Below, piece by piece: positions 54,553 through 63,029 of a DNA stretch of 64,000 nt. Origin of the DNA: Gammaproteobacteria bacterium (lineage in GTDB: Bacteria > Pseudomonadota > Gammaproteobacteria > Pseudomonadales > Azotimanducaceae). Numbering within the stretch: position 1 is the first letter of the stretch; each line of letters starts with the position of its first letter. Under the pieces are notes generated by a model. That model did no database searches. It was not told where the DNA came from and saw only the letters and a list, made by a program, of their open reading frames with translations. The DNA lies in the NCBI GenBank assembly GCA_026708185.1, contig JAPOVK010000015.1, forward strand, positions 124,001 through 188,000, in the 5' to 3' direction. Made by a program: the position numbers and the translations under genes.

Positions 54553-57500
54553 CTAAAGCCGGGGCGTTCGGGGTGCCGGGTTGCCGCAACTGTCGCCCTC
54601 GTAGAGGCCGACGTTGTCGATGTAGACGTTGCGGGAACTCTGCGCGAAGTCGAAGGCGACCCGGCCGTGCAGGTCGGTCTCGGCGATCGTGAACGTGTGC
54701 TCGAAGTTCTGCCAGGAGCTTGTCAGGTCGACGCTGAACTGGCCGCCGCTGGTGTTCGACCAGTTCGGGGTGTTGGTGTCCGTGTACGCCGTCATGGTTC
54801 GCTCGCCCGTCGACCTCGCGCGGTAGCACAGCGTGTATTCCTGGCCGCCGATGACCATGACCGGGTGGCTGATCTGCGCATGCCAGGAATCGTCGGAAGC
54901 GTTCGCCATGTCGATGAGCAGCGCACCGCCGCTGACCCGGATATCGTCGGTGGCCTGCTCCACGAAGTTCCAGTGTCTGAGCGTGCGGCGGTGCTCGCTC
55001 AGGAAGTTGCTGAAGCGGTGCTGGTCGATGGTGAACGTCCCCCCGCTTGCGATCAGGTTGCCGGGCCGCGCCCGAAGCGCCGATTGTTCGGAAAAGATCA
55101 TCATGTCGTTGCTGATCAGGCCACCCGCGTTCTGGATCTGCAGGAAGTGCAGGCCGCCGCGTGAGGGGCTCCGGTCGAGCGTGACGATCAGGATTTCGTC
55201 GTCGCAGGCCGGCATGTCGCCGGATTCGCAAGTCACGCTGGCGCCGACCTTGCGCCCGTCGATCAGCACCAACGGGTCGGCCAGGACATGGCGGGCGTTG
55301 ATGCGGAGTTGGAGATCGTCGTTCAGGAAGGGTATTTCCACGTCGCGGGTCTGCGCCTCGATGGGACCGACTGGCCAAAGCGCGGGTTGCGGGTAGTCGA
55401 CGGTGACGTTTGGTCCGAGGCGCGCGGTCAGTGTGACGAGGATGTTGCCGTCCGCCGCGTCCTTGACCAGCCGAGTACGCGAATACGTCCGCGTGTCGGT
55501 ACGGCTTTTGTAGCGCGTGGACTCGAACTCGACCGCGAGTGGCCGGATGATGGTGCCCTTGACCTTGCGCACGCCCTCGCCCTGCAGGATCACCGAACCC
55601 GCCTTCGCAGCCGTCTCCAGGGCGCGGACCAAGGAGAGGGTCTCTGGGAGCCTGGCGGTGTCGCTGTTCAACGTCACCTGTCGCGCGAAGCCCCCGGGAA
55701 CACCTGTGCTGGTTTGCAGCACCATGTCCCAGATGTCGAGCGACGCGCCGGCGAGGATCCACATGTCCCGTTCCGGGAAGCTCGCCCCCATGCTGACGAT
55801 TTGCATCAGATCGATGATGTTCAACCGCCCCTGCGGGAGCAGCATCCAGCGGTCGTAGGCGCCTCGCCAGGTCGGGGCATCCATCCCGGTACCCGGGGTA
55901 TTGGTGCTGACCAGGAACGGCATCTTGTGACAGGCGCCGCAGGTCTGCGTACCGGTGTTCGGCTCGCTTGAGTCCTGTACGAAGCTGAAATCGAAATGGC
56001 CTCTACGGGCGCTGGCGGTGAGCGCGTTGTCGTAGGGGCGGTTCGGGGCTGGCGGATACGGTGCGCTCAGGATGTAGGTGGCGAGCGCGTCGCGCTCTTC
56101 GGCGCCGAGGAGCCCTTGCTTGTCCTCGTCGTTCGTGTGCGGGCACTGGTCGTTCTCGTCGAGCTCGCACATGGTCGTCGCCAAGCTTCCATCGACGAGG
56201 TGGCGGGTGCACGTCTTCGGGTCGTCGGTGGAGCAGTTCGCGTCCACGTCCGTCCTGATGTTCGCCGTATTGATGCCGCCGTACGGGTCTCCCGGGATGC
56301 CGTCCCAGTGGTACGGCTGTGTATCGCGCGCACCGCGGACGGGCATGGTGACCCTTGGCGGGACCTGGTCCATGCAACCCTCCGTGCCGCTGCAAGCCGG
56401 GGTCTGAAGCACCCAGATCAGTTGGTCGGTGTGGGCGTCCGGATGGCAGCTTTCGCAGGAAAACGTCCCCGTGGTCGATGCATCGGCGTCGTTGAACGCG
56501 ATCCGGCCAGCCTTCACCGTGGCGTGGGTTGGATCGTCGAGCGTCACGGTCGCAGTGACACTTGGGTTCGAGAGAGTCGTCAAGTCGACCCGGGAGACGG
56601 TGTTGCCTACCGCATTCAACACCCAGGCGGACGCCGGCGCGCCTTCAGAGTCCGAGACGAGCGCCACGCCGCGCGGCGCTGCCCCGACCGCAACCCGGCC
56701 GAGCACGCTGCCGGACGCGGCATCGAAGGTGAAGAGCTTGTCCGAGCCAGCCGCCGTTGCGACCAGCGTGGCGTCGTCCGCGCTGACTTGGATGCCGAAC
56801 GGCGTCGCGAGGGCCATTCCTGCGGCCGGATGCGCGGGGGGCAACGGCTCGAGTTCGTGGCGCTCGGGTCTGCGGCAGGCGTTCGGGCAATCGACTTGGG
56901 TGATCTGGTTCAAAAACGCCCTGTTCTCCATCTCCGCCAGCCCCTCCCCTTGGGTGCCGGCACGGCCGTTGGCGTCGTTGCGGGCCTCCGCCTGGGCGAC
57001 GTAGACGGTGCCGCTGCTATCAACCGCCAGGCCGTAGAGCAGGGTTCCGACTCCGCTGACGGTGCGCAATCGCCGGTCGGTGGTGGTATCGAAGATGAAC
57101 AGATCGCGGTCAGGAAGCTCCGTGTTCTTGACGATGTCGGCATCGTAGTTGGTGGACAGCACGTTGTTGTTCCGGAACACGTGCTCGACGGCGTCGAACG
57201 TGCACCCGTCGCCGTCGATGCTCTCCGCCTCGCAGCCGGACAACTGGGTCTGGTTGTTGGACTCGAACGCGATCACGTAGAGCCTGTTGTCGCGCACCGC
57301 AATGGCGCGGGGATCCTGCGCGGAGATTGCCAGCCTGCTGGTGACGGCGCGGGTCGCGACGTCCACCACCGCGATCCGGTTCGATGTCGACAGGGCGACG
57401 TAGGCCTTCGCATCGCTCGCGAACGCGACGCCGACCGGTTCGTCCATGCGCGTGGCAAGGGTGGTCGGATGGAAGTCATTGATGGTGGCGACGACCTGCT

Positions 57501-57876
57501 GAAAGAAGCCACTGTCGGCGTCGGTGTCGATCACGCTCACGGAGTCGGAGATGTGGTTGGTGACCCAGATTTCGCTGCCGTCCGGCCGCACGGCGAGGCC
57601 CACGGGGTCGACGCCGACATTGATACGGTTGACCAGCGTGTTGGTGCTAGTGTCGATCACGTCCACCGTGTCGGCCGGCGTATTGGTCGCGTAAACGAAG
57701 TCGCCGTGAACGACGATGGGGTTCGCGTGGGGACTGTTGAACGTGGGCCTGCCGACGTTGTCGGCGACGTCGACGACAACGCCGGTCTCGGCACCTAGTA
57801 CTGCGACGGCCGGTAACGCGAACGCGAAGAACACGCTGCCGCTGCAGCGACTCCGCCACTTGAGGCGCCCTTTCAT
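54553..57876 (-). CDS. Secreted YVTN beta-propeller, diheme cytochrome and carbohydrate-binding-like protein
   Basis: 1107-residue exported protein with N-terminal signal peptide. Residues about 40-430 are YVTN propeller blades (VYATNTPADTVDVIDT, EIWVTNHISDSVSVID). Then a diheme part: CESCHPDAHTD, followed by PVRGARDTQPYHWDG, and later CGACHKM; the arrangement is that of diheme cytochrome c peroxidase/MauG-like proteins. The last ~160 residues (from about RHWNFVEQATDDIRVSGGAL) resemble CenC-type carbohydrate-binding modules. It ends the operon after the MtrA- and MtrB-like genes. Its likely site is the outer surface, in the place of MtrC; this is inference. Confidence 0.8.
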   Translation of the reverse strand: MKGRLKWRSRCSGSVFFAFALPAVAVLGAETGVVVDVADNVGRPTFNSPHANPIVVHGDFVYATNTPADTVDVIDTSTNTLVNRINVGVDPVGLAVRPDGSEIWVTNHISDSVSVIDTDADSGFFQQVVATINDFHPTTLATRMDEPVGVAFASDAKAYVALSTSNRIAVVDVATRAVTSRLAISAQDPRAIAVRDNRLYVIAFESNNQTQLSGCEAESIDGDGCTFDAVEHVFRNNNVLSTNYDADIVKNTELPDRDLFIFDTTTDRRLRTVSGVGTLLYGLAVDSSGTVYVAQAEARNDANGRAGTQGEGLAEMENRAFLNQITQVDCPNACRRPERHELEPLPPAHPAAGMALATPFGIQVSADDATLVATAAGSDKLFTFDAASGSVLGRVAVGAAPRGVALVSDSEGAPASAWVLNAVGNTVSRVDLTTLSNPSVTATVTLDDPTHATVKAGRIAFNDADASTTGTFSCESCHPDAHTDQLIWVLQTPACSGTEGCMDQVPPRVTMPVRGARDTQPYHWDGIPGDPYGGINTANIRTDVDANCSTDDPKTCTRHLVDGSLATTMCELDENDQCPHTNDEDKQGLLGAEERDALATYILSAPYPPAPNRPYDNALTASARRGHFDFSFVQDSSEPNTGTQTCGACHKMPFLVSTNTPGTGMDAPTWRGAYDRWMLLPQGRLNIIDLMQIVSMGASFPERDMWILAGASLDIWDMVLQTSTGVPGGFARQVTLNSDTARLPETLSLVRALETAAKAGSVILQGEGVRKVKGTIIRPLAVEFESTRYKSRTDTRTYSRTRLVKDAADGNILVTLTARLGPNVTVDYPQPALWPVGPIEAQTRDVEIPFLNDDLQLRINARHVLADPLVLIDGRKVGASVTCESGDMPACDDEILIVTLDRSPSRGGLHFLQIQNAGGLISNDMMIFSEQSALRARPGNLIASGGTFTIDQHRFSNFLSEHRRTLRHWNFVEQATDDIRVSGGALLIDMANASDDSWHAQISHPVMVIGGQEYTLCYRARSTGERTMTAYTDTNTPNWSNTSGGQFSVDLTSSWQNFEHTFTIAETDLHGRVAFDFAQSSRNVYIDNVGLYEGDSCGNPAPRTPRL

Positions 57877-57979
57877 ATCTCTCTTGCCGAACTACGTGGC
57901 CGGAATCTCGACCGTCTCGCCCCGCAGGGTCAACTAGCACACTGCGGAGTCGAATGCAAGCGGGTCGCGTCGGGGCGGG

Positions 57980-60022
57980 CTAACGGCGGTGCTCGAACGC
58001 AATGCCGATGGCGTCGTTGGTATAAACCGGCGGCCTGCGACCGAACGCGAGCACGTTGAAGATGGCGCTCGGGGTCACGCCGGCTAGTCCCCAATCGGCG
58101 CTGGCGTAGTCCTCCCGATACCAGTGCGCAATGATCGACGTGCGGAGGCCCCAGCGATAGGTGGCCTTGATCTCGAAAGCCCGGTGGTCGGAAACGAGCT
58201 TCGGGAACGGTCTCCTGTCGTCGGACACGACAGTCGCGTAGCGGCCGCGGCCGATCGATTGGTGGTAGGTCACCCGCACATCGAGGTCTCGGTGCAATAA
58301 TCCGCGTGCTTCGGCCAGGAGTCCTGTCGTGCCGGTCAGATCGTCGGTGTCGTACCACCAGTCCGCGGCGGCGAATGCCATGCTGCCCGCAGTCGTGGCT
58401 TCGAGAGCATGCGACGTGAAGAACCCGGACAGGACGACGGCCTCGACGGGTGAATAGCCGAACTCCACTCCCCATGTGCGATCGCGTTCTCGCAGCAGGC
58501 CGAGCGCCGTGTCCGGGTAGGCCGTAGACCGGACATCGAGATAGGCTCCAAGCGCGAGGTCCACCGAGGCCACGTCGTAGTCGACGCCGAAACGCCACGT
58601 GCGTTGCTCCCGAGCCGCTTGGTAGAAGCGCCGGGACAGCGGGTTGTTGCGGGTCGTGGCATGGAAGGTCGTCGCGTTGCGGGAAGATTCCTCGACCTTG
58701 AGTGATACGGCGAGGCCGTTCCGTGCCTCCGCGGTGGCTTCCATCGAGTAGCTGTGCTCGGTGTTGGCGTCAATCTCCTGTGGCGCCCGGTGCCGCGTGT
58801 GCCGGCGCGCACCGAGGTTGACGCCGAGACGCCGACTCGGGGAGAAGCGTACCGTGGCCTCGGTCTGTCGGCGCCGCAGGTCGTAGGCGCGGTTGGGGCG
58901 CATGGATGTGGCAAAGGCGTCGCCCAGCACCGGCGTCAGCAGAAGCGGAGGCGTCCTGTTGTCGCGTTCCTCGGACCGGTGCGCGAGACCTAGCTGCCAG
59001 CTGTCGGCCAATCGGCTGACAATGCGCGTCGAGCTGGCGAAGGTCCGCACCCGGCCGTCGAGACGCATCCTGGCGGGAGGGTCGAGTTCGAGGCCGGTGT
59101 TCGTGGTGTACGGTGCGAGAGCCTCGCCTTGGCGGTGCTCTCCCCAGTGGAGGCGGGTGCTGAACACCGTCCGACCGAGTGTACCGCGCGCCCGCAAAGC
59201 GGCGCTGTCGGCCGTGTTGCTCGGCGCAAGTGCCAGTCGGCCCGCGGGGATGCGCCCGGACGACGAGCGGCCCTGCCATTCGAGTGCGGGGAGTGCATTG
59301 CGAAACCGGGAGCGGCCCAAGTCGGCGGCGAGAAGCAGCCGCCGGCTCGTGAACGCCGCTTGGCCCGAGAACGCATCGGTCGTGAAGTCGACCGGCTTCG
59401 GCAAACCGGTGGCCTGGTAGAAGAAGTCGGCGTAGGACTCCTGCGACCCGGTCTTTGTCTCCCGCGCGTAGCTTGCCTGGAGACGCACTCGCCGGGTGGG
59501 TTCGACGCGCGCCTGGACCTCGTGCTTGCGGCGCCTCGTGGCGAAGTTGACGGTGCGGTCGTCTGCGGTTGCGAGGGCGAGGAGCGTGTGGCCGCGGTAC
59601 GGCGTGCGGGCGTCGGTGGCGACGTTGTGTGGTATCTCGTGCCACTGCAACGCGATCTCGTGGTGCCCGTGGCGCCCGGCGCTAAGCCGGGCCCGGCGCG
59701 CATCGACGCCGAGGTCCGCGCCATCGAGTACGGCGTAGCGCCCGCCCGCGTCGCGTCGGGCCAGGCGGGCGTTCAGAACGGCGTGCGGGCCGGCACGGTC
59801 AAGTCCGTTGTCGCGGCCGAACCGCGGTTGCGCGTCGGCGACGCGCAGGGCGCCAACCGTCAGGCGTGCATCTTGGGGGGACGCTAGGTCGAACGGACAC
59901 AGCCGGCATCGCCAGCGCGATGTATCCACGTGGTCGTAGTTGGGCCGCATCGTCGTCGCGGCCCCAATGGGCCACGCGGCTACGGTCGCCACGGTGCCGA
60001 TCACGAGCAGCGCCCGGTTCAT
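57980..60022 (-). CDS. MtrB/PioB-type decaheme-associated outer membrane beta-barrel
   Basis: 680-residue outer membrane protein with signal peptide (about residues 1-21). Shortly behind it is CRLC, the CXXC known from MtrB of Shewanella, then strand-rich sequence with alternating polar and aromatic residues, and a long porin-like body. It forms the sheath through which the decaheme cytochrome passes the outer membrane. It overlaps the decaheme gene by 4 bp (ATGA), so the two are translationally coupled; the propeller gene follows 103 bp later. Sequence identity to MtrB is low by eye; call rests on CXXC, length and context. Confidence 0.82.
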   Translation of the reverse strand: MNRALLVIGTVATVAAWPIGAATTMRPNYDHVDTSRWRCRLCPFDLASPQDARLTVGALRVADAQPRFGRDNGLDRAGPHAVLNARLARRDAGGRYAVLDGADLGVDARRARLSAGRHGHHEIALQWHEIPHNVATDARTPYRGHTLLALATADDRTVNFATRRRKHEVQARVEPTRRVRLQASYARETKTGSQESYADFFYQATGLPKPVDFTTDAFSGQAAFTSRRLLLAADLGRSRFRNALPALEWQGRSSSGRIPAGRLALAPSNTADSAALRARGTLGRTVFSTRLHWGEHRQGEALAPYTTNTGLELDPPARMRLDGRVRTFASSTRIVSRLADSWQLGLAHRSEERDNRTPPLLLTPVLGDAFATSMRPNRAYDLRRRQTEATVRFSPSRRLGVNLGARRHTRHRAPQEIDANTEHSYSMEATAEARNGLAVSLKVEESSRNATTFHATTRNNPLSRRFYQAAREQRTWRFGVDYDVASVDLALGAYLDVRSTAYPDTALGLLRERDRTWGVEFGYSPVEAVVLSGFFTSHALEATTAGSMAFAAADWWYDTDDLTGTTGLLAEARGLLHRDLDVRVTYHQSIGRGRYATVVSDDRRPFPKLVSDHRAFEIKATYRWGLRTSIIAHWYREDYASADWGLAGVTPSAIFNVLAFGRRPPVYTNDAIGIAFEHRR

Positions 60023-61056
60023 CGCCGGAACAGGTTCCCGGACGGGTGGTTGGATCCGTGCACTGCGAAGTGGCAGTTCAGGCAGGCATTGGCCAGGAGG
60101 AAGGCCGATGCGCGGCCGGTCGCGAGGTCGTCCGGCGCGAGCGCGAAGCTGCGGTGGCCGGCGGAGGAGTGGCAGCCCTGGCATAGCTGCGGTGCGCGGC
60201 GCACGAGGAGGGCGGGCTGGTTCGATCCATGCGGCATATGGCAGATGCCGCAATCCTCGACCACCGGGGCGTGTTCCCACAGGAATGGGCCACGCAGCTC
60301 GGCGTGGCAGCCTAGGCAGGTCTCGTTCACGGTGGATTCCACGACGAGCGCCTCGGTGCCGCCGCCGTGCGGGTCGTGGCAGTCGCGACAGACGAGTTGG
60401 TTGTCACGCATCGGGTGGGCGGAGCGCTTGAACGCATCGGCCACGACGTTCCGGTGGCAGGCCGCGCAGGCACGTGCCTGGGTGTCCCGGGTGCGCACTG
60501 CGTCCACGGGGTCGTGGACGACGTGGCAGTCGGCGCACGCGAGGCCAGCGGCCTCGTGCGCACTGCCGGCCCAATGCGCCCGTTCGTAGTTCGCGTGGCA
60601 GCCGAGGCAAAGTCCGTTCTGCAGGGCGGGCCTGGCGTTGCCGCGGTCGCCGAAGTTGACCATGGGCTCCCGGTCGACGCCTTCGGCAAGGATCGAGCGG
60701 GCATGGTCGCCGACGGGCCCGTGGCACGCCTCGCATTGCAGGCCAGCCGGAAAGCTGGACCCACCGGACATCTCGAACGGCGATCCGGGAACGGCCGGAT
60801 GGCCGTGGACGGTCTTGAAGACGTCCAGGGTTGGAAACGGCTCCTCCTCGTCGTGGCAGCCTAGACAGGTGTCGGCTCCGCGTCGCGAGTATTCGCCGGC
60901 GAGAAGCTTGGCGACAAGCCCGCCGTGGGCGTACTCGGCTGCGGCGGCGTCCGTGGCAATGGCGACGCCGAACGCCATTGCGAAGAACGACGCGAGCTGG
61001 CGTTTTCGCCCCTTGCGCCGATCCTCGGCGATCGCCGTTGCGTTGCAGCGGAGCAT
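60019..61056 (-). CDS. MtrA/DmsE family decaheme c-type cytochrome
   Basis: 345-residue periplasmic/outer membrane-spanning cytochrome. Ten CXXCH motifs are counted in order: CLGCH, CEACH, CLGCH, CADCH, CAACH, CRDCH, CLGCH, CGICH, CQGCH, CLNCH. Length and heme count equal MtrA/DmsE/PioA. A signal sequence occupies about residues 20-40. It carries electrons from the periplasm through the MtrB-type barrel. The partner barrel gene overlaps by 4 bp. Whether it reduces metals, DMSO or another surface acceptor cannot be read; no DmsAB-type reductase is in the window. Confidence 0.93.
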   Translation of the reverse strand: MLRCNATAIAEDRRKGRKRQLASFFAMAFGVAIATDAAAAEYAHGGLVAKLLAGEYSRRGADTCLGCHDEEEPFPTLDVFKTVHGHPAVPGSPFEMSGGSSFPAGLQCEACHGPVGDHARSILAEGVDREPMVNFGDRGNARPALQNGLCLGCHANYERAHWAGSAHEAAGLACADCHVVHDPVDAVRTRDTQARACAACHRNVVADAFKRSAHPMRDNQLVCRDCHDPHGGGTEALVVESTVNETCLGCHAELRGPFLWEHAPVVEDCGICHMPHGSNQPALLVRRAPQLCQGCHSSAGHRSFALAPDDLATGRASAFLLANACLNCHFAVHGSNHPSGNLFRR

Positions 61057-61155
61057 GGGGCGATTCTACGGCGAGGGCTCCCGGCGAGCCTCCCGTTCGT
61101 CCACCATCTTTCCCTGTATGCTTCGCTGGCTCAGTCGGCTCGGAGGGGTGTCGCG
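61057..61155. promoter_or_regulatory. Divergent intergenic region between the MtrA-like operon and the PPC-cytochrome genes
   Basis: 99 bp between two divergent start codons; it must contain promoters for both arms of the electron-transfer cluster. GGAGGGG (61143-61149) is the ribosome-binding site for the right-hand gene. No operator was recognised. Confidence 0.45.
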
Positions 61156-62328
61156 GTGGATAGGTCATTTCTGGCGAAGTTGGTTCGCGCGTTTGTGCCG
61201 CTTGCGACAGTTCTTGGGCTCGTCGCGATGGGGAGTGCCGCGGCACAGGAGCACGACGACCACGGCGACGACAGGCTCGCCTCGACACGCCTGACGTACG
61301 GCGTCAGCACGTCCGGCAACATCGCATCAAGCGAAGACGTCGACGTCTTCCGACTCGACCTCGAGGGGCGGGCAACCTTGGAGATGTTCACAACCCGCGA
61401 CTTGGACACCGTTGGCGTGCTGTACGACAGTGAAGGGAACATGCTGGCCGAGGACGACGACAGCGGCAGCGGGTTCAACTTCAAGATCGAGCAGACTGTC
61501 GACGGGGGCGTCTACTACGTGAGCGTCGCCAGCATGATGGACGTCGGCGACTACAAGATCACGGCGCGCATCGACCGGGGCGGCGACGCACACGGCAACA
61601 CGCCCGGCGCATCCTCCGTGTTGCCGCTCGGCACCCGCGCGACGGGTCGGATCGACCCGGCGGACGATGTCGACGCGTTCCGGATCGAGCTGGCGGCGAG
61701 CATGGATCTGCGCATCTCAACCGGCGGGACCGGCGACACGACGGGGGAGCTGCGTGACAGCCACGACGCGGAGTTGGTGACGATGACCATGGGCGGCGTC
61801 GGCAGCAACTTCCAGATCGATCGGTGCCTTGACGCCGGCATCTACTACCTGTTGGTCTCCGCGAGCGACGTTGCCGCCTACAACGTGACCGCGCGGGGTA
61901 CAGCGAGGGAAGACATGTGCCCGGCGGACGACCACGATGACCACGGCGGGGACGACGAAGAGGGCCATGGTGACGATGAGCCGGAAGAGAGCGCGTGGGA
62001 CGTGTTCGTAGCGTCGATTTCGGAGCCGGTCGTGCAGGCCAGGTGCGTCAATTGCCACGTCGCCGGTGGCACGGGCAGTGAGGCGCTGCGATTCGTGACG
62101 TCATCGAACGCCGATCACGAGATGACGAACTTCGACCAGTTCGAGTCGTACGTCAGGGATGGACACGAGGGCCACGACCATGACAACGAGAACGTCACCG
62201 TGATCCTGAACAAGATCCGCGGGAGGGCGGGGCACGGCGGCGGAGTCCAGGTCATGGACGGTTCACAGGAGTTCATGGACATGGAGCGCTTCCTCAATCT
62301 GCTCGCCGAAGAGGTGGCAGACGGCTAA
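61156..62328 (+). CDS. PPC-domain protein with C-terminal monoheme cytochrome domain
   Basis: 390-residue secreted protein. Signal peptide up to about AAAQ. Two PPC (bacterial pre-peptidase C-terminal) beta domains: SEDVDVFRLDLEGRATLEMFTT... to VGDYKIT, and ADDVDAFRIELAASMDLRIST... to VAAYNVT. A His/Asp-rich linker (DDHDDHGGDDEEGHGDDEPE) follows, then one heme motif CVNCH in a short cytochrome domain ending HGGGVQVMDGS. GTG 61156 with GGAGGGG upstream. It faces away from the MtrAB-like genes and is likely part of the same system; the next gene overlaps. Confidence 0.8.
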   Translation: MDRSFLAKLVRAFVPLATVLGLVAMGSAAAQEHDDHGDDRLASTRLTYGVSTSGNIASSEDVDVFRLDLEGRATLEMFTTRDLDTVGVLYDSEGNMLAEDDDSGSGFNFKIEQTVDGGVYYVSVASMMDVGDYKITARIDRGGDAHGNTPGASSVLPLGTRATGRIDPADDVDAFRIELAASMDLRISTGGTGDTTGELRDSHDAELVTMTMGGVGSNFQIDRCLDAGIYYLLVSASDVAAYNVTARGTAREDMCPADDHDDHGGDDEEGHGDDEPEESAWDVFVASISEPVVQARCVNCHVAGGTGSEALRFVTSSNADHEMTNFDQFESYVRDGHEGHDHDNENVTVILNKIRGRAGHGGGVQVMDGSQEFMDMERFLNLLAEEVADG

Positions 62329-62935
62329 GCGGTCGTTCTGCGCGATCAGCGCCCTCGGCCTCGCGATGTGCGCGGCGCTGACGGCCTTCGCCGATACCGG
62401 CGAAGAGATCGCAGCGCGCGAATGCCGCGAGTGCCACGGCCCGCTCGGGCGCAGTGAGCAGCGGGACATCCCGTCAATCGGGGGCTTCTCCGAGTTCGCC
62501 ATCATGGACCTGTTGGAGAGCTACCTGTTCGGCTTCCGACAAGCACGCCCGGTCACGCTCGAAGACGGTTCGGAGAAGGACATGCTCGAGGTCGTGGAGT
62601 CGCTGTCCGAAGAGGCCATCGAAACGGTGGCCGTCTACTACGCCGCGCAGCAGTGGCGGCCGCACGAGCAGGCGTTCGATGCCGAACAGGCCCGCCGCGG
62701 CGCGCGCATCCACGCCCGCAAATGCGCCAAGTGCCATCTCAAGGAAGGCAGCGTCCCGGAGGCCGACCATGCGCTCCTGTCGGGTCAGTGGCGCGACTAC
62801 CTGGCCGGGGAGTTCCGCGACTTCGACAGCGGCGCGCGGCGCATGGCGGACAAGATGAAGGAGAAGTACGACACGCTTTCGCCCGCCGACAAGGCCGCTC
62901 TGCTCGAACTCTACGTCAGCGCGGGCAAGTACTGA
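62321..62935 (+). CDS. Diheme cytochrome c (c4/c553-like)
   Basis: Periplasmic cytochrome with heme motifs CRECH and CAKCH, arranged as two cytochrome c domains of the c4/c553 type (ECRECHGPLGRSEQRDIPSIGG; CAKCHLKEGSVPEAD). The start is unusual: the only ordinary in-frame start is ATG 62366, which would leave a signal peptide without its positive end. ACG 62321, 6-7 bases after AGAGG, would give MAKRSFCAISALG and a complete signal peptide, and overlaps the previous stop by 8 bp. I give the longer form; the start is inference. It probably delivers electrons to or from the decaheme conduit. Confidence 0.8.
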   Translation, partial: TAKRSFCAISALGLAMCAALTAFADTGEEIAARECRECHGPLGRSEQRDIPSIGGFSEFAIMDLLESYLFGFRQARPVTLEDGSEKDMLEVVESLSEEAIETVAVYYAAQQWRPHEQAFDAEQARRGARIHARKCAKCHLKEGSVPEADHALLSGQWRDYLAGEFRDFDSGARRMADKMKEKYDTLSPADKAALLELYVSAGKY

Positions 62936-62987
62936 ACCCGGCTCATGTTCGTCGTTGCATCACGTGCAGGCGGCGACTTGAGCCCAA

Positions 62988-63028
62988 GGAGAACGCGCAA
63001 GCGTTCTCGATCGCGTCCGAAGGACGCG
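62988..63028. repeat. Family B twin-hairpin element, copy 2 (complete)
   Basis: Stem 1 GAGAACGC-GCAA-GCGTTCTC (62990-63008, GNRA loop) and stem 2 CGCGTCC-GAA-GGACGCG (63012-63028). It lies between the diheme cytochrome gene and the convergent ABC permease gene and ends at the permease stop codon, where it may also act as a two-way terminator. Confidence 0.7.
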
Positions 63029-63029
63029 C

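Noticed and set aside
54487-55762. Upstream extension of the SDR gene as a giant fusion
   Set aside because: The open frame continues through the propeller gene in another phase; SDR sequence begins cleanly at ATG 54487.
55996-57798. Plus-strand reading frame of 600 codons
   Set aside because: Antisense to the propeller-cytochrome gene, whose heme motifs and repeats show it to be the real one.
60019-61056. Decaheme protein as DmsE of a DMSO respiration operon
   Set aside because: No DmsA/DmsB-type molybdoenzyme is in the window, so the name MtrA/DmsE family is kept without a substrate.
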